Notes under the pieces: generated by a model
The model's input: only the letters and a program-made list of their open reading frames with translations
What the model was told of the DNA's origin: nothing
Databases searched by the model: none
Part shown: positions 1 through 8,092 of the stretch, one piece after another
How positions within the stretch are numbered: position 1 is the stretch's first letter
Layout of the letters: each line of letters begins with the position of its first letter
Program-made: the position numbers and the translations under genes
Origin: a virus
Length of the DNA: 64,000 nt
Strand: one strand, 5' to 3'
IMG/VR virus record: IMGVR_UViG_3300044844_001686
Location: 1 to 64,000 of that record

Positions 1-687
1 TTCTTTTTCGAAAGTGTCCATATCATTAGCTCGCCATGCTTTGGACATTCGTTCCCCTCTCTTACTTGCAGCTCTATACGCTAATTTTGAGGAGATTTCG
101 TCAAGTTCTTCAACTTCTTCGTTGGTCGCTTTCTTAGCGGCATAAAAGGCACCAAGAGCCATTTGAATTCTTTCTTTCTTGGATTTACCTTCAAACTTGG
201 GGTTGTCAGAATGTACAAAATCGTGGATCCACTTTTCGGCTCCATCGGAAACAGATAACTTTTCTTCTAGTTCTTCTGATTCTTTTCTTAATAACTTGAA
301 ATCTTGAGAATCTAATTTACCATTTTTATTTTTATCAAGTTTGTGTTGGTCGCCTTTTAGTTTAGTTTCAGCTCTAGCTAAACCAGTATCCATTTTCTTT
401 TGCGCCTTTTCATTAGCACCCATATCCCATTGACGTTTATTAACGTAACTTTGAAGGGTTTCTTTGCTTAGTTCTTGGATGGATTCAGATTCTTCAAAAT
501 CTTCGTCTTCAAAGTCGTCAACTGGTTCTTCTCTTTCGTTTTGAACTAGGGTTTGTGCAACTTCGATTCTTTTACCAGCAAGAGCGTCAGAAACTTTCTG
601 CATTAGAGCGTTTTCGATTTCTTTTCCCATTTCGCTAATGTTATTAGAAAATGCGAAATCTACCGCTTTAGAAATATTCTCGTTCAT
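1..687 (-). CDS. Partial head/prohead-associated protein with an EF-hand-like loop
   Basis: The gene starts at ATG 687 and stays open to the window edge (229 codons seen, C-terminus missing). A purine-rich AGGAGT lies just upstream at 692-697. The protein is charged and probably mostly helical. It has an acidic stretch (about residues 51-72), then a segment LSKETLQSYVNKR (73-85) of a kind I associate with head-region proteins of T4-like phages. Residues 118-129 (DKNKNGKLDSQD) match a 12-residue EF-hand calcium loop at positions 1, 3, 5, 6, 8, 9 and 12. In T4 the genes after the portal gene encode prohead core proteins and the prohead protease, so a prohead core role is plausible from position. 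This is not proven by sequence. Confidence 0.6.
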   Translation of the reverse strand, partial: MNENISKAVDFAFSNNISEMGKEIENALMQKVSDALAGKRIEVAQTLVQNEREEPVDDFEDEDFEESESIQELSKETLQSYVNKRQWDMGANEKAQKKMDTGLARAETKLKGDQHKLDKNKNGKLDSQDFKLLRKESEELEEKLSVSDGAEKWIHDFVHSDNPKFEGKSKKERIQMALGAFYAAKKATNEEVEELDEISSKLAYRAASKRGERMSKAWRANDMDTFEKE

Positions 688-705
688 TATTGACTCCTAA
701 ATTTA

Positions 706-2364
706 TTATTTATATACGTTGTATGGATTATTTGGATTTTGCGGTGTTGATTCTTGACCTTGTTCTTGTCCGGCATCAATCTGTTGATCTGGTTGAGGCA
801 TCAATTTACTCTGCAATTCCGCTGCTTGAGCTTGTAATTTAATTTGATTGCTCTGATCTTCTTCTTGATTTTTTATGTCTTCCTTTTTTTCGGTTTCCAT
901 CTCTTTACTCATATGTCGAATCTCGTCGTCATTCAACCTTAATACATTCCTTTGAATCCATTCTTTTGAATAATATTTCCCAACGTAAGGGTCAATAATC
1001 CCAAGAATCCCCAATCGACCTTGCATCAATTCTGCTTCTTTCAATTCAGAATAGTTATTATCTTTTACGAAGTCGTAAAATACGCCCTCTTTATATTCTT
1101 CCCATTCTTCTTCTGTACAAACCCCTTTTAAAACTAATTGAATTCTCATGATTTGATCAAACATATCAGAAAATTTATTTCTTAGTTTGTCAATAAATTT
1201 AGCAAACTTTAATTCGTCTCTTGTAATTTCGCTGCTTCTACCAACATTATAAACATTTTGTGGGTCCAATCTATTTACGGGAACGTTCAGAGATTTATAC
1301 AATTTTCTCTCAAAATATTCTACCATATCCATATTTGAGAAATTGTCTAAAGATTCCAGAGTTTTAATTTCTGTAGTTGTTCCGTTATTTCTTCTAGGCA
1401 TCCAAAAATCTTCGAGCATGGATAAATGTTTTCTGTCGTCTCTTACTTCTCCAGTAGTGGCGTCATACACCAATTTATTTCTATATTTGGTCATCATATC
1501 CCTAAGATATTGTTCAGCTTTTGCTTTAGGCATATCACCAACATCAACGTAGAATACTCTTCTAGAAGGAGCTCTTGATAGCTTATAAATCACAGAAGCG
1601 TCTTCAATCATTCTTAATTGGTTTAATGGCTTGATTGCTTTATGTAAATAACTTAAAACGACTGCTCTTCTAGCGTCCATTAGCCCCGAATTGATATTGA
1701 TTACAGAATCTGGAGCTATTTTAATACCTTGAACGCTTGAAGTTGCTGTGGTGCCGGATACCATTCTATCGTTATAGATATAGTATTCGCTCACATCTGT
1801 AACGACTTCTACTCCTGTTTCTTTATCTTTTTGCTTTTTTACTTCTCTAATTTTTCTAATTTTTCTTGGATCAACATATCGTAATTCTTGAATACCTTTT
1901 TTTGGGTTGGTAATATCAATAATTGCGTGGTAAAATAATCTACCATCTACATAATACCTTCTGAAAATATCAGACGCCATATTATTATAATTTAAAAGTT
2001 TTAATACAACTTTAAATTCTGCTTCGATGGCATCTCTCAATTTATCTGACATTTTTGCGATATTGTCTGTGACGATATCTACAGATTTTCCATCATCGTT
2101 TTGTACTATAGCTTCATTAATAATATCTTCAATAGCAGATTCAATTTCTGGTTGCATCGCCATTTCCCTATAGCGAGTTATTAATTCAACCTCGTTTTTT
2201 GTTATTCCGTCTAAGTCTATAGTTTGAGAATAAAAAGCAGAAGAAGAAATTGTTGTTGCACCGTCTTCGTTAGCAGGTACAGTAAAACTTGGTATTTGAT
2301 CTACCTTTTCTTCTTCTTTACGCTTTAATTTAAACCCGAATAAACTGAATGATTTATCTGCCAT
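706..2364 (-). CDS. 20: Portal vertex protein of the head (gp20)
   Basis: The dodecameric portal sits at one capsid vertex, nucleates prohead assembly and is the channel for DNA packaging. The 552-aa product is close to T4 gp20 (524 aa). It has the family pattern throughout: an N-terminal region ending in ITRYREMAMQPEIESAIEDI (about 62-81), a central YVDPRKIRKIREVKK block (about 163-177), and the conserved LSRAPSRRVFYVDVGDMPK block (about 263-281). The C-terminus is rich in Gln and Asn and low in complexity. It lies between tail tube gp19 and a probable prohead gene, the expected T4-like position. It has its own late promoter at 2395-2402. The assignment is firm. Confidence 0.97.
   Translation of the reverse strand: MADKSFSLFGFKLKRKEEEKVDQIPSFTVPANEDGATTISSSAFYSQTIDLDGITKNEVELITRYREMAMQPEIESAIEDIINEAIVQNDDGKSVDIVTDNIAKMSDKLRDAIEAEFKVVLKLLNYNNMASDIFRRYYVDGRLFYHAIIDITNPKKGIQELRYVDPRKIRKIREVKKQKDKETGVEVVTDVSEYYIYNDRMVSGTTATSSVQGIKIAPDSVININSGLMDARRAVVLSYLHKAIKPLNQLRMIEDASVIYKLSRAPSRRVFYVDVGDMPKAKAEQYLRDMMTKYRNKLVYDATTGEVRDDRKHLSMLEDFWMPRRNNGTTTEIKTLESLDNFSNMDMVEYFERKLYKSLNVPVNRLDPQNVYNVGRSSEITRDELKFAKFIDKLRNKFSDMFDQIMRIQLVLKGVCTEEEWEEYKEGVFYDFVKDNNYSELKEAELMQGRLGILGIIDPYVGKYYSKEWIQRNVLRLNDDEIRHMSKEMETEKKEDIKNQEEDQSNQIKLQAQAAELQSKLMPQPDQQIDAGQEQGQESTPQNPNNPYNVYK
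707..714 (-). promoter_or_regulatory. T4-type late promoter for the downstream head gene
   Basis: Exact TATAAATA on the minus strand, overlapping the portal stop codon and about 20 nt before the ATG at 687. The spacing leaves room for a short leader carrying AGGAGT. Confidence 0.8.
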
Positions 2365-2394
2365 ATTTTTATTCCATAATTAAGATTAATTCAA

Positions 2395-2402
2395 TATTTA
2401 TA
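2395..2402 (-). promoter_or_regulatory. T4-type late promoter for gp20
   Basis: Exact TATAAATA on the minus strand in the short gp19-gp20 gap, about 30 nt before the gp20 ATG. Confidence 0.8.
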
Positions 2403-2406
2403 GACA

Positions 2407-2976
2407 TTAAGAAGAAGTCTTATCTGTACTTCCAGTATTAGATTCCCACCATTGCATTGCGAAAGTTACGGAAAATCTTTCGATTTGGTCGTTTTGATCC
2501 CAACCCAAATTAATTGGAGAAATATCTACTGGAAAGCACTGGACCATTTTATATTCTGCTAGAATACCTTTACCGTCTTTACTATAATGTCTAACGTATC
2601 CATCTTTTTGGTAGTCGTTTGGTGTGATTTTTGCTGAATCTCTAACGTTTGCAACGTGACCATTCAATTTATTCATCCAACTTTCTAAGAAAAATCTTGG
2701 ACCGCTCTTGTAATCTTGCTCGTCAACTAGAATTTGAACGGTCCAATTATCGAACCTTCTATTACCAGCAAATTTCGCTTCTCTACCGAAAAAATATGCA
2801 GAAGCAGTACCAATACTAGAACCAGGAAGGGAAGTAGATTCTGCTCTTAATGTAAAGTTGTCTCCAACGTTTTCTGATTGAGCTTCAAAAGTGATGTCAA
2901 AAAGGTTAGGTCTGGCTCCATCAAAGGTCATGTTATTGACAAAAGTGGAAATGTTAAAAGGTTGGTAATTAGCCAT
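2407..2976 (-). CDS. 19: Tail tube protein (gp19)
   Basis: Hexamer-forming protein of the inner tail tube, through which DNA passes. The 189-aa length is near T4 gp19 (163 aa). The N-terminus has the family hallmark FVNNMTFDGARPNLFDITFE (12-31), followed by the loop FTLRAESTSLPGSSIG (41-56). The C-terminus has MVQCFPVDISPINLGWD and a final tube beta-strand, FSVTFAMQWWE. It lies between sheath gp18 and portal gp20 and is separated from gp18 by a terminator and its own late promoter. That fits independent high-level expression of an abundant structural protein. TTTCTCC upstream (GGAGAAA on the coding strand) is the ribosome binding site. Confidence 0.96.
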   Translation of the reverse strand: MANYQPFNISTFVNNMTFDGARPNLFDITFEAQSENVGDNFTLRAESTSLPGSSIGTASAYFFGREAKFAGNRRFDNWTVQILVDEQDYKSGPRFFLESWMNKLNGHVANVRDSAKITPNDYQKDGYVRHYSKDGKGILAEYKMVQCFPVDISPINLGWDQNDQIERFSVTFAMQWWESNTGSTDKTSS

Positions 2977-3010
2977 CTTATTTCTCCTTGGAAATGTAAA
3001 TATTTTTAAG

Positions 3011-3018
3011 TATTTATA
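3011..3018 (-). promoter_or_regulatory. T4-type late promoter for gp19
   Basis: Exact TATAAATA on the minus strand, immediately after the gp18 terminator and about 35 nt before the gp19 start codon. Confidence 0.85.
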
Positions 3019-3041
3019 ATAATCTTAATTTACGTCAAATA

Positions 3042-3065
3042 AAAAGGGGTCCTAAGACCCCTTTT
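3042..3065 (-). terminator. Rho-independent terminator after gp18
   Basis: A perfect hairpin with arms GGGGTC (3046-3051) and GACCCC (3056-3061) and a 4-nt loop, extended by four A:T pairs on each side. On the minus strand it ends in a T-run. It lies 20 nt after the gp18 stop codon. It is the clearest terminator in the window and could also work from the other strand. Confidence 0.88.
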
Positions 3066-3084
3066 ATTATTATTCTAATTTATG

Positions 3085-4875
3085 TTAGAATTGTCCTACA
3101 ACTGTATTAAAGTCCACACCAGTTTTTACTGCAACAAAGTTTAATTGGATAAAGTTGATGCTTCTTGCTGGTTTAATATAGATATCACCAACAAAAGCGT
3201 TTCTATCAATAATATCTGAAGTATTATTGGTTTCGTCACAAACTACTCTAAATGCGGTAATACCCCTTCTTGCTTGTACTGAACGTAGGTATGGTTCAAT
3301 TAAAGCGACGAATTGTGATCTAGTGAACGGATCGTTAAATTCAAATAGGCTGAATTTTGCTGCTCTAGAAATAGATTTTTCAAGAGTAATGAATAATCTA
3401 CGAACATTAATTCTATCGAACGCAGAAGGTTTTCTTTGTAGAGTTTTATCTCCAAGAAGGACAACCCCATCACCAGTAACAGAAACTACTGGATTGATTC
3501 CATTCTTATATAATTCGTCTCTTTGTGTTAAATTAGGATTCCAAGCAAGCTTTACTGCATTTTTAACTTTACCTCTATTAAATCCAGCAGGAGAATACCA
3601 AGGATCAGCAACAGAATCGGTATACGCGCAAAGCCCTGCAATATCTGCGTTTAATGGAATCCAACGGTAAACATTATTATAGCGGTCGTATTGGTACTTC
3701 CAACCAGAATCCACAACCATATAAGAAGAACTTCTATTCAAGACGTTTAAGAAAGAAAGGTTGTTTGTTACTATATTATCGACTTCAAATCCTGATTCGT
3801 TTAATACGTCTCCTATGCGAGGAGATACAAATAACATACAATCTTTTCTTCCGATAATTGGGGTTTCGCCGCTAGTTCCAAGAATAATATTGTCTAATAC
3901 GTGTTGCGCGACAATTGGTGTCGCGTCATTATTTGGTGCTGCTGCGCCTAGAAAAGCCAAAGAAATTTCATACTTATCTTTATCGTTGATTAAATCCCAA
4001 GAAGAAGTAACGTTTGCAGTCGTTGGGGCGACACCATCAGACCCACCATTTAATGTCACATTAAAGTTAATGGGTGAATCATAAGAAACAACGTCTGAAG
4101 AAAGTTTTCCCCAAGTATTGGCTGTATTTGCATAATCTGGGTTGTCTAACACATACAAATAATTCGATGATTGTAGCAAAACGTTTTTGAAATAAGAACT
4201 TCTTCCGTTAATATCTACTGCATCTTTTGCTTTTGATAAAAATGCAAATTTTTCAAGGATTGTATTAGCTTTACCAGACATTTTCCCCAAACTGTCGATA
4301 ACAATCATATGGAATTCGTCATTGGCAGAGTAATTTCCAGTCGTTTCTGCGACATAAGTTGATGTTCCTGGAGCGTTATCGAAATAGTTCTTATAAGACC
4401 AAGAAGAAAAACCAGCAGAATTTGCGCACAAAGAAATTTGAAGTCCATTGGCAATTTTTCCGGGATATTTTGCTACAAAGTCGCCGTATAAGAATTCATT
4501 ATTAGCATTTAAATAATTATTTTCGTATGCGTCTTCGTTGGAAATTAAAATTTTATTTGCTGTTCTGTCTGTTGAGGCATTTAATGCGCTATTTGCGTTA
4601 ATAGTTCTTGTTACATACAAAGAATTTGTATAAGACAAAAAGTTTGCACAAGAAAAGAAAGAAGTAGCAACATAAGAATCTGAAGTTTCTGTTGTGGGTT
4701 TTCCAAAAACCGATAGTAATTGCGTCTCGTTAGAAATGAGCACTGGTTGATTAACTGGTCCCCAATTGAATTCCCCAACGAATGCTCCTACAGAAGTAGA
4801 TACTCCAGGAACGATAGTAGTCAAATCTACTTCGTTTACTTGAATTCCTGGGGATAACATATTTAAAACACTCAT
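3085..4875 (-). CDS. 18: Contractile tail sheath protein (gp18)
   Basis: Sheath subunits surround the tail tube and contract during DNA injection. The 596-aa product is somewhat shorter than T4 gp18 (659 aa), as in many marine T4-like phages. The N-terminus reads LSPGIQVNEVDLTTIVPGVS (7-26) followed by GAFVGEFNWGPVNQP, the classic sheath start. The C-terminal handshake region holds LFITLEKSISRAAKFSLFEF (about 495-514), FNDPFTRSQFVALIEPYLRS, and then GDIYIKPARSINFIQLNFVA near the end. An SD (AGGAGA) precedes the ATG, and a late promoter lies at 4910-4917. A strong terminator follows. Confidence 0.97.
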   Translation of the reverse strand: MSVLNMLSPGIQVNEVDLTTIVPGVSTSVGAFVGEFNWGPVNQPVLISNETQLLSVFGKPTTETSDSYVATSFFSCANFLSYTNSLYVTRTINANSALNASTDRTANKILISNEDAYENNYLNANNEFLYGDFVAKYPGKIANGLQISLCANSAGFSSWSYKNYFDNAPGTSTYVAETTGNYSANDEFHMIVIDSLGKMSGKANTILEKFAFLSKAKDAVDINGRSSYFKNVLLQSSNYLYVLDNPDYANTANTWGKLSSDVVSYDSPINFNVTLNGGSDGVAPTTANVTSSWDLINDKDKYEISLAFLGAAAPNNDATPIVAQHVLDNIILGTSGETPIIGRKDCMLFVSPRIGDVLNESGFEVDNIVTNNLSFLNVLNRSSSYMVVDSGWKYQYDRYNNVYRWIPLNADIAGLCAYTDSVADPWYSPAGFNRGKVKNAVKLAWNPNLTQRDELYKNGINPVVSVTGDGVVLLGDKTLQRKPSAFDRINVRRLFITLEKSISRAAKFSLFEFNDPFTRSQFVALIEPYLRSVQARRGITAFRVVCDETNNTSDIIDRNAFVGDIYIKPARSINFIQLNFVAVKTGVDFNTVVGQF

Positions 4876-4909
4876 TTTTATCTCCTATTATAGTGTAAAT
4901 TGATATAAT

Positions 4910-4917
4910 TATTTATA
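4910..4917 (-). promoter_or_regulatory. T4-type late promoter for gp18
   Basis: Exact TATAAATA on the minus strand, about 35 nt before the gp18 ATG. The leader also carries AGGAGA at 4881-4886. Confidence 0.85.
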
Positions 4918-4929
4918 AAATTGAGCGTT

Positions 4930-6141
4930 TTAAAAATCTAACATATCCTTTAAAATAAGTTTATATGGGTCTGGGTCAGACGTTTCTATCCAAACGGAAT
5001 TACCTTCTACAAAATGTTCAAATTTTAATCCGTTGTCTAATTCGCCCAAAGGTAGTTGGTCTTCTTCAGAAAAGTTAAAATGTTCTAACTGAAGTTGTTT
5101 TCTGAGGTCGTGATCTACTATTTCTTTAAACATTTTTTGTGTTGCCAACCAACCAAATATGACCAAAGTCATAGCAAGATCGTCGTTTGCCCCTTCTTCG
5201 GCTTTATATGAAGGACCGTCTTGCACAAATGTTGTTAATTCGGATATAGTTTCAAAATCTTGTATAACCAATTTATCCGTTTCGACTAGGGTTTTTAGAG
5301 TAGAACAACCAATACGTTTAACTAGTGGGCTCATTTTTAATCCCATAGCAACGTTTCTACCTCCGTATAAACATAATGTTTGTGCTCGCTTATTACCAGA
5401 AGAAACCTTTAATACGTTTTCATATTCTAAATCTTCAATTAAAACGTCTGCTATTTGTGGATTATTATTTACTTCAATTAATACATGAGCGTTATTATAA
5501 TATTCAGCACACATTTTAAGAACAGTTGGGTATAACATTGGAGGTATTGCGTTATTTCTATAAACAGCAACTTGCTTATAAGGCATAGTTGAAACGTCAA
5601 AAACAGAAAACGCAGAATAATCTAAATTTTTACCTTCTGAAACGTCTACAGTCATTGCGTATAAATGATCTCTAGTTAATAACTCTCCAGTATCCTCATC
5701 ATAAAATTCTTTTATAGGGTCTTCATAAACTATCATATCCGCATATTTTTTTAATGATTCTTTATATGCTATTGTAGCCAGTTTTTCGCCAGATATGAGG
5801 GTGTTTGTTGAACCCAGGAAATCACAATTGTGAGAAATGACGTTGTTAGTAAAATATGTTTTATACGTTCCAACAGATATAGGTTCATATACATCAAAAA
5901 TTCCGTTTTCTGTTACTATATCTTTTATTTTTTTGTTTGTTATCGTGTTTTTTAGAGTTATATTTTTGGCTTCTAAAAATCCGATGTCAGTTAAAAATTT
6001 GTGACCTCCAGAACACTTTATTGATTCCCCGTCTTCAAAAATAAAAGTATATAATATATTAATTTTTTTATTTTGTATACCCTTAAAGGATTCAAACCCT
6101 AAAGGGGTTTTTATTAAATATCTATTATTTTCTTTAAACAT
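4930..6141 (-). CDS. 17: Large terminase gp17, C-terminal half with C-intein
   Basis: 403 aa. Residues 1-105 are the C-terminal part of a split intein. Residues 106-403 are the nuclease half of the packaging motor, beginning CDFLGSTNTLIS. Metal-binding nuclease residues are visible as D166 in MTVDVSEG, E223 in HVLIEVNNN, and D320/D321 in GANDDLAM. The ATPase half is encoded separately at 6750-7637. The two halves must be joined by protein trans-splicing to give a roughly 562-residue terminase (T4 gp17 is 610). The ATG overlaps the end of the HNH gene by 8 nt and has no clear SD, so translation is probably coupled to that gene. Transcription is likely from the late promoter at 6725-6732. Confidence 0.93.
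   Translation of the reverse strand: MFKENNRYLIKTPLGFESFKGIQNKKINILYTFIFEDGESIKCSGGHKFLTDIGFLEAKNITLKNTITNKKIKDIVTENGIFDVYEPISVGTYKTYFTNNVISHNCDFLGSTNTLISGEKLATIAYKESLKKYADMIVYEDPIKEFYDEDTGELLTRDHLYAMTVDVSEGKNLDYSAFSVFDVSTMPYKQVAVYRNNAIPPMLYPTVLKMCAEYYNNAHVLIEVNNNPQIADVLIEDLEYENVLKVSSGNKRAQTLCLYGGRNVAMGLKMSPLVKRIGCSTLKTLVETDKLVIQDFETISELTTFVQDGPSYKAEEGANDDLAMTLVIFGWLATQKMFKEIVDHDLRKQLQLEHFNFSEEDQLPLGELDNGLKFEHFVEGNSVWIETSDPDPYKLILKDMLDF
5827..6141 (-). other. C-terminal fragment of a split intein (105 aa)
   Basis: Residues 1-105 of the downstream terminase fragment. It contains a block B-like GGHKFLTD (45-52), a block F region around DVYEPISVGTYKTYF (83-97) and a block G ending VISHN (101-105), followed by Cys106 as the +1 nucleophile. 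It starts unusually early, just after where block A would end, so the N-fragment is very short. This layout and several motifs (LGFESFKGIQ, IFEDGESIK) resemble, from memory, the atypically split AceL-TerL intein from Antarctic lake metagenomes. No inteins were aligned here. Confidence 0.92.
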
Positions 6142-6697
6142 TTTTTATTATTTGCAAAATTCTAGTATCAGTAACATTATAAATTTTAGAATAATATTCT
6201 GCAAAAGCTTTTTCGTATGTTAATTTTTTACCATTTTTTTGCGTTTTTCCTATTCTGTCGTCTTCTATAAAAATTCTATCTTTATAGTTTTTTATAATTA
6301 CCCTTACATTTTCTTCTGATATTTTTCTAGGTTTTGCTTGATTTTGTTTTTGCTTTCCTTCTTCAGTTAAATTCAATTTATATCCAGTTAAACCTTTGTT
6401 CCAAGGTTTGGTTCCCTTTTTAACGCCACCTATTCTCGGTCTCTTAACACCTTTCTGTATCTCAGAAATATAATTTGGAGGTAAAGACATGCGTTTTGCT
6501 ATCATAACACAAGCTCCATAATCTCCATTTTTATAGTGTATTTCATAATGTTCTTGAATACTAACGCACAATAAATTGTTTATATCGTTATTTGACTTAT
6601 TACCGTCTATATGGTGTATTTCAAAAGTTCTTCCGTTATCATCAAAAGGGATTTTCCCAAAACGATTTTCCCAAATTTTTCTATAATTATCGCACAT
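6134..6697 (-). CDS. Free-standing HNH homing endonuclease inside the split terminase gene
   Basis: A 187-aa predicted DNA-cutting homing enzyme. The HNH core is EIHHIDGNKSNND (about 26-38) followed by NNLLCVSIQEHYEIHY (about 40-55), giving the His-His-Asp/Asn/His metal and catalytic set. A NUMOD-like DNA-binding motif follows at GVKKGTKPWNKGL (about 92-104), and the C-terminal half is basic. It lies exactly between the two terminase halves, has its own late promoter at 6725-6732, and overlaps the C-half gene by 8 nt. It is not fused to the intein, so the arrangement is a fractured gene rather than a standard intein with an embedded endonuclease. Its natural target is probably the intein-free terminase gene. 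This is inference. Confidence 0.9.
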   Translation of the reverse strand: MCDNYRKIWENRFGKIPFDDNGRTFEIHHIDGNKSNNDINNLLCVSIQEHYEIHYKNGDYGACVMIAKRMSLPPNYISEIQKGVKRPRIGGVKKGTKPWNKGLTGYKLNLTEEGKQKQNQAKPRKISEENVRVIIKNYKDRIFIEDDRIGKTQKNGKKLTYEKAFAEYYSKIYNVTDTRILQIIKNV

Positions 6698-6724
6698 ATT
6701 ATGAACTATATTTCTAAAATATAA

Positions 6725-6732
6725 TATTTATA
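6725..6732 (-). promoter_or_regulatory. Late promoter inside the fractured terminase locus
   Basis: Exact TATAAATA on the minus strand, between the stop codon of the terminase N-half (6750) and the HNH start (6697). It would drive both the HNH gene and the terminase C-half. Confidence 0.8.
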
Positions 6733-6749
6733 AAGCAAAAAAGTCTTAA

Positions 6750-7637
6750 TCAAACAAAATCTTCGTAAAAATCTTTTATTGGTATAGATATTGTTTGATT
6801 TGTTTTTGTGTCTAAAATTTCTATTAAAGTTTCTCCATGAACGCATTCAAATTCTTGTTGCCATTGCCGTAGCGAAGTATTCTTGATTGTTTGTTCTTTA
6901 AACTTTTCGTCTCTTCCGGGAACCATTCCCCAATGGATACTAAAAGTTTTATATTCACTTCTTTTTGATACAGCATCAGTCCACATTTTATAAAACAAAT
7001 TCATACCGTTTGGAGTAGAAACAATAATCATCTTAGTTGTTTTACCAGAAGATATTACTGGATAAACAGATGTGAAGAAATTTTCTGCTATATTAGAAGG
7101 AACGAATGCAAATTCGTCCAAAAAGACACATGTGAAAGAGCCACCACGTATGGCGTTTGAAGAAGTAGCAGACGCCAATACTTTCGAACCGTTTTCTAAT
7201 TCAATAGAACCTTTATTCCAAACTCTAACTCCCTGTTGTAACCAAATAGGCAAGTTTTCATATGCGAGTTGGTATCTATCGAGAATTTCTCTTGCTAGGT
7301 CGCCTTTGTTTGCTAGGATTGCTATGTTTTGATCGTCATTGAATAAAGTCATCCAAAGAATGTACGCCACAGAAGAAACTGTTTTTCCCACCTGACGAGG
7401 ACACTTAACAATACTAAAACGGTTTTCGTGAAACGTTTTAATCATGTCTTTTTGGAAATCCCACATATTAAAAGGAATAACGCCTTTATCTACATGGACC
7501 ACTTTTACATAATTTTGGATGAAATATATTGGATCAGACGCGCATTTAATATATTCTTCTACTTGCTCCTGAGTAAACTCTATTTGTATTCCTTCACGCT
7601 TGAGCTGTGGATTAGCTCTATAAGAAGACTCTATCAT
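6750..7637 (-). CDS. 17: Large terminase gp17, ATPase half with N-intein
   Basis: 295 aa. Residues 1-264 are the ATPase half of the DNA-packaging motor: Walker A CPRQVGKT (79-86), Walker B VFLDEF (171-176) and the coupling motif IIVSTPNG (204-211). At residue 265, directly after QQEFE, the sequence changes to CVHGETLIEI, an intein N-terminus, and ends 31 residues later. The gene therefore stops before the nuclease domain, which is encoded at 4930-6141. It begins 3 nt after the gp16 stop codon and no strong SD is seen, so translation is probably coupled to gp16. The insertion site lies in a conserved terminase segment, as is usual for inteins. Confidence 0.95.
   Translation of the reverse strand: MIESSYRANPQLKREGIQIEFTQEQVEEYIKCASDPIYFIQNYVKVVHVDKGVIPFNMWDFQKDMIKTFHENRFSIVKCPRQVGKTVSSVAYILWMTLFNDDQNIAILANKGDLAREILDRYQLAYENLPIWLQQGVRVWNKGSIELENGSKVLASATSSNAIRGGSFTCVFLDEFAFVPSNIAENFFTSVYPVISSGKTTKMIIVSTPNGMNLFYKMWTDAVSKRSEYKTFSIHWGMVPGRDEKFKEQTIKNTSLRQWQQEFECVHGETLIEILDTKTNQTISIPIKDFYEDFV
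6753..6845 (-). other. N-terminal fragment of a split intein (31 aa)
   Basis: Residues 265-295 of the upstream terminase fragment. Block A is CVHGETLIEI with catalytic Cys265. The remainder (including IPIKDFYEDF) ends in a stop codon. Canonical split inteins have N-fragments of about 100 residues, so this one is atypically short. Its partner is encoded at 5827-6141. Confidence 0.92.
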
Positions 7638-7640
7638 AAT

Positions 7641-8084
7641 TTAATTTTCGATAATTTTTTCTTTTGAATTTAGATCTTTGAGCATTTTGCTTAATTCTGT
7701 CGTACTACCAACAAATAAAGCATTATTGATTGTGGTTTTTTCTTCTTTTTGATTTTTGTAATTAGAAATATCTCTTACTTTTTTATGTATATCTAATAAT
7801 TGTTGGTTTGCGTCCAATACGTTTTTAAGCAAATTTGCAGCAACTTCAAAATCCCTTCCTTTTTCGCTTTCCCTTGCGATAGTTAATATATCTTGTACTG
7901 CGTCTTTACCAACCTCAATCAATTCGTGAAAATTTTCCCTGGCTGTTTCGTAGTCTTTCTTTAAATCTACGTCTAGAGTTTCATGGGGTATTGGTTCTGA
8001 AGAAGAAATTTTCTCTGGAAGGTTGTTGGGTTCAGATGGAGCAACTTCAAAAAAGTTTTCCATTTTTTCATCAAATTTGCTCAT
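7641..8084 (-). CDS. 16: Small terminase subunit (gp16)
   Basis: Recognises DNA and regulates the gp17 packaging motor. The 147-aa length is near T4 gp16 (164 aa). The acidic, disordered N-terminus (residues 1-40) is followed by a helical core: DYETARENFHELIEVGKDAV (about 44-63), ESEKGRDFEVAANLLKNVLD (about 72-91) and LLDIHKKVRDI (about 96-106). The core matches the coiled-coil oligomerisation region of this family. The C-terminus is short and charged. It sits directly upstream of gp17, as in T4, and 8 nt after gp15. Confidence 0.93.
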   Translation of the reverse strand: MSKFDEKMENFFEVAPSEPNNLPEKISSSEPIPHETLDVDLKKDYETARENFHELIEVGKDAVQDILTIARESEKGRDFEVAANLLKNVLDANQQLLDIHKKVRDISNYKNQKEEKTTINNALFVGSTTELSKMLKDLNSKEKIIEN

Positions 8085-8092
8085 AATAATGT

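Noticed and set aside
4930-7637. Terminase split by a group I intron or by a simple frameshift
   Set aside because: Both halves carry intact intein ends (Cys block A; HN/Cys block G) at the junction, and a complete separate gene with its own promoter lies between. This fits a split intein, not an RNA intron or a sequencing error.
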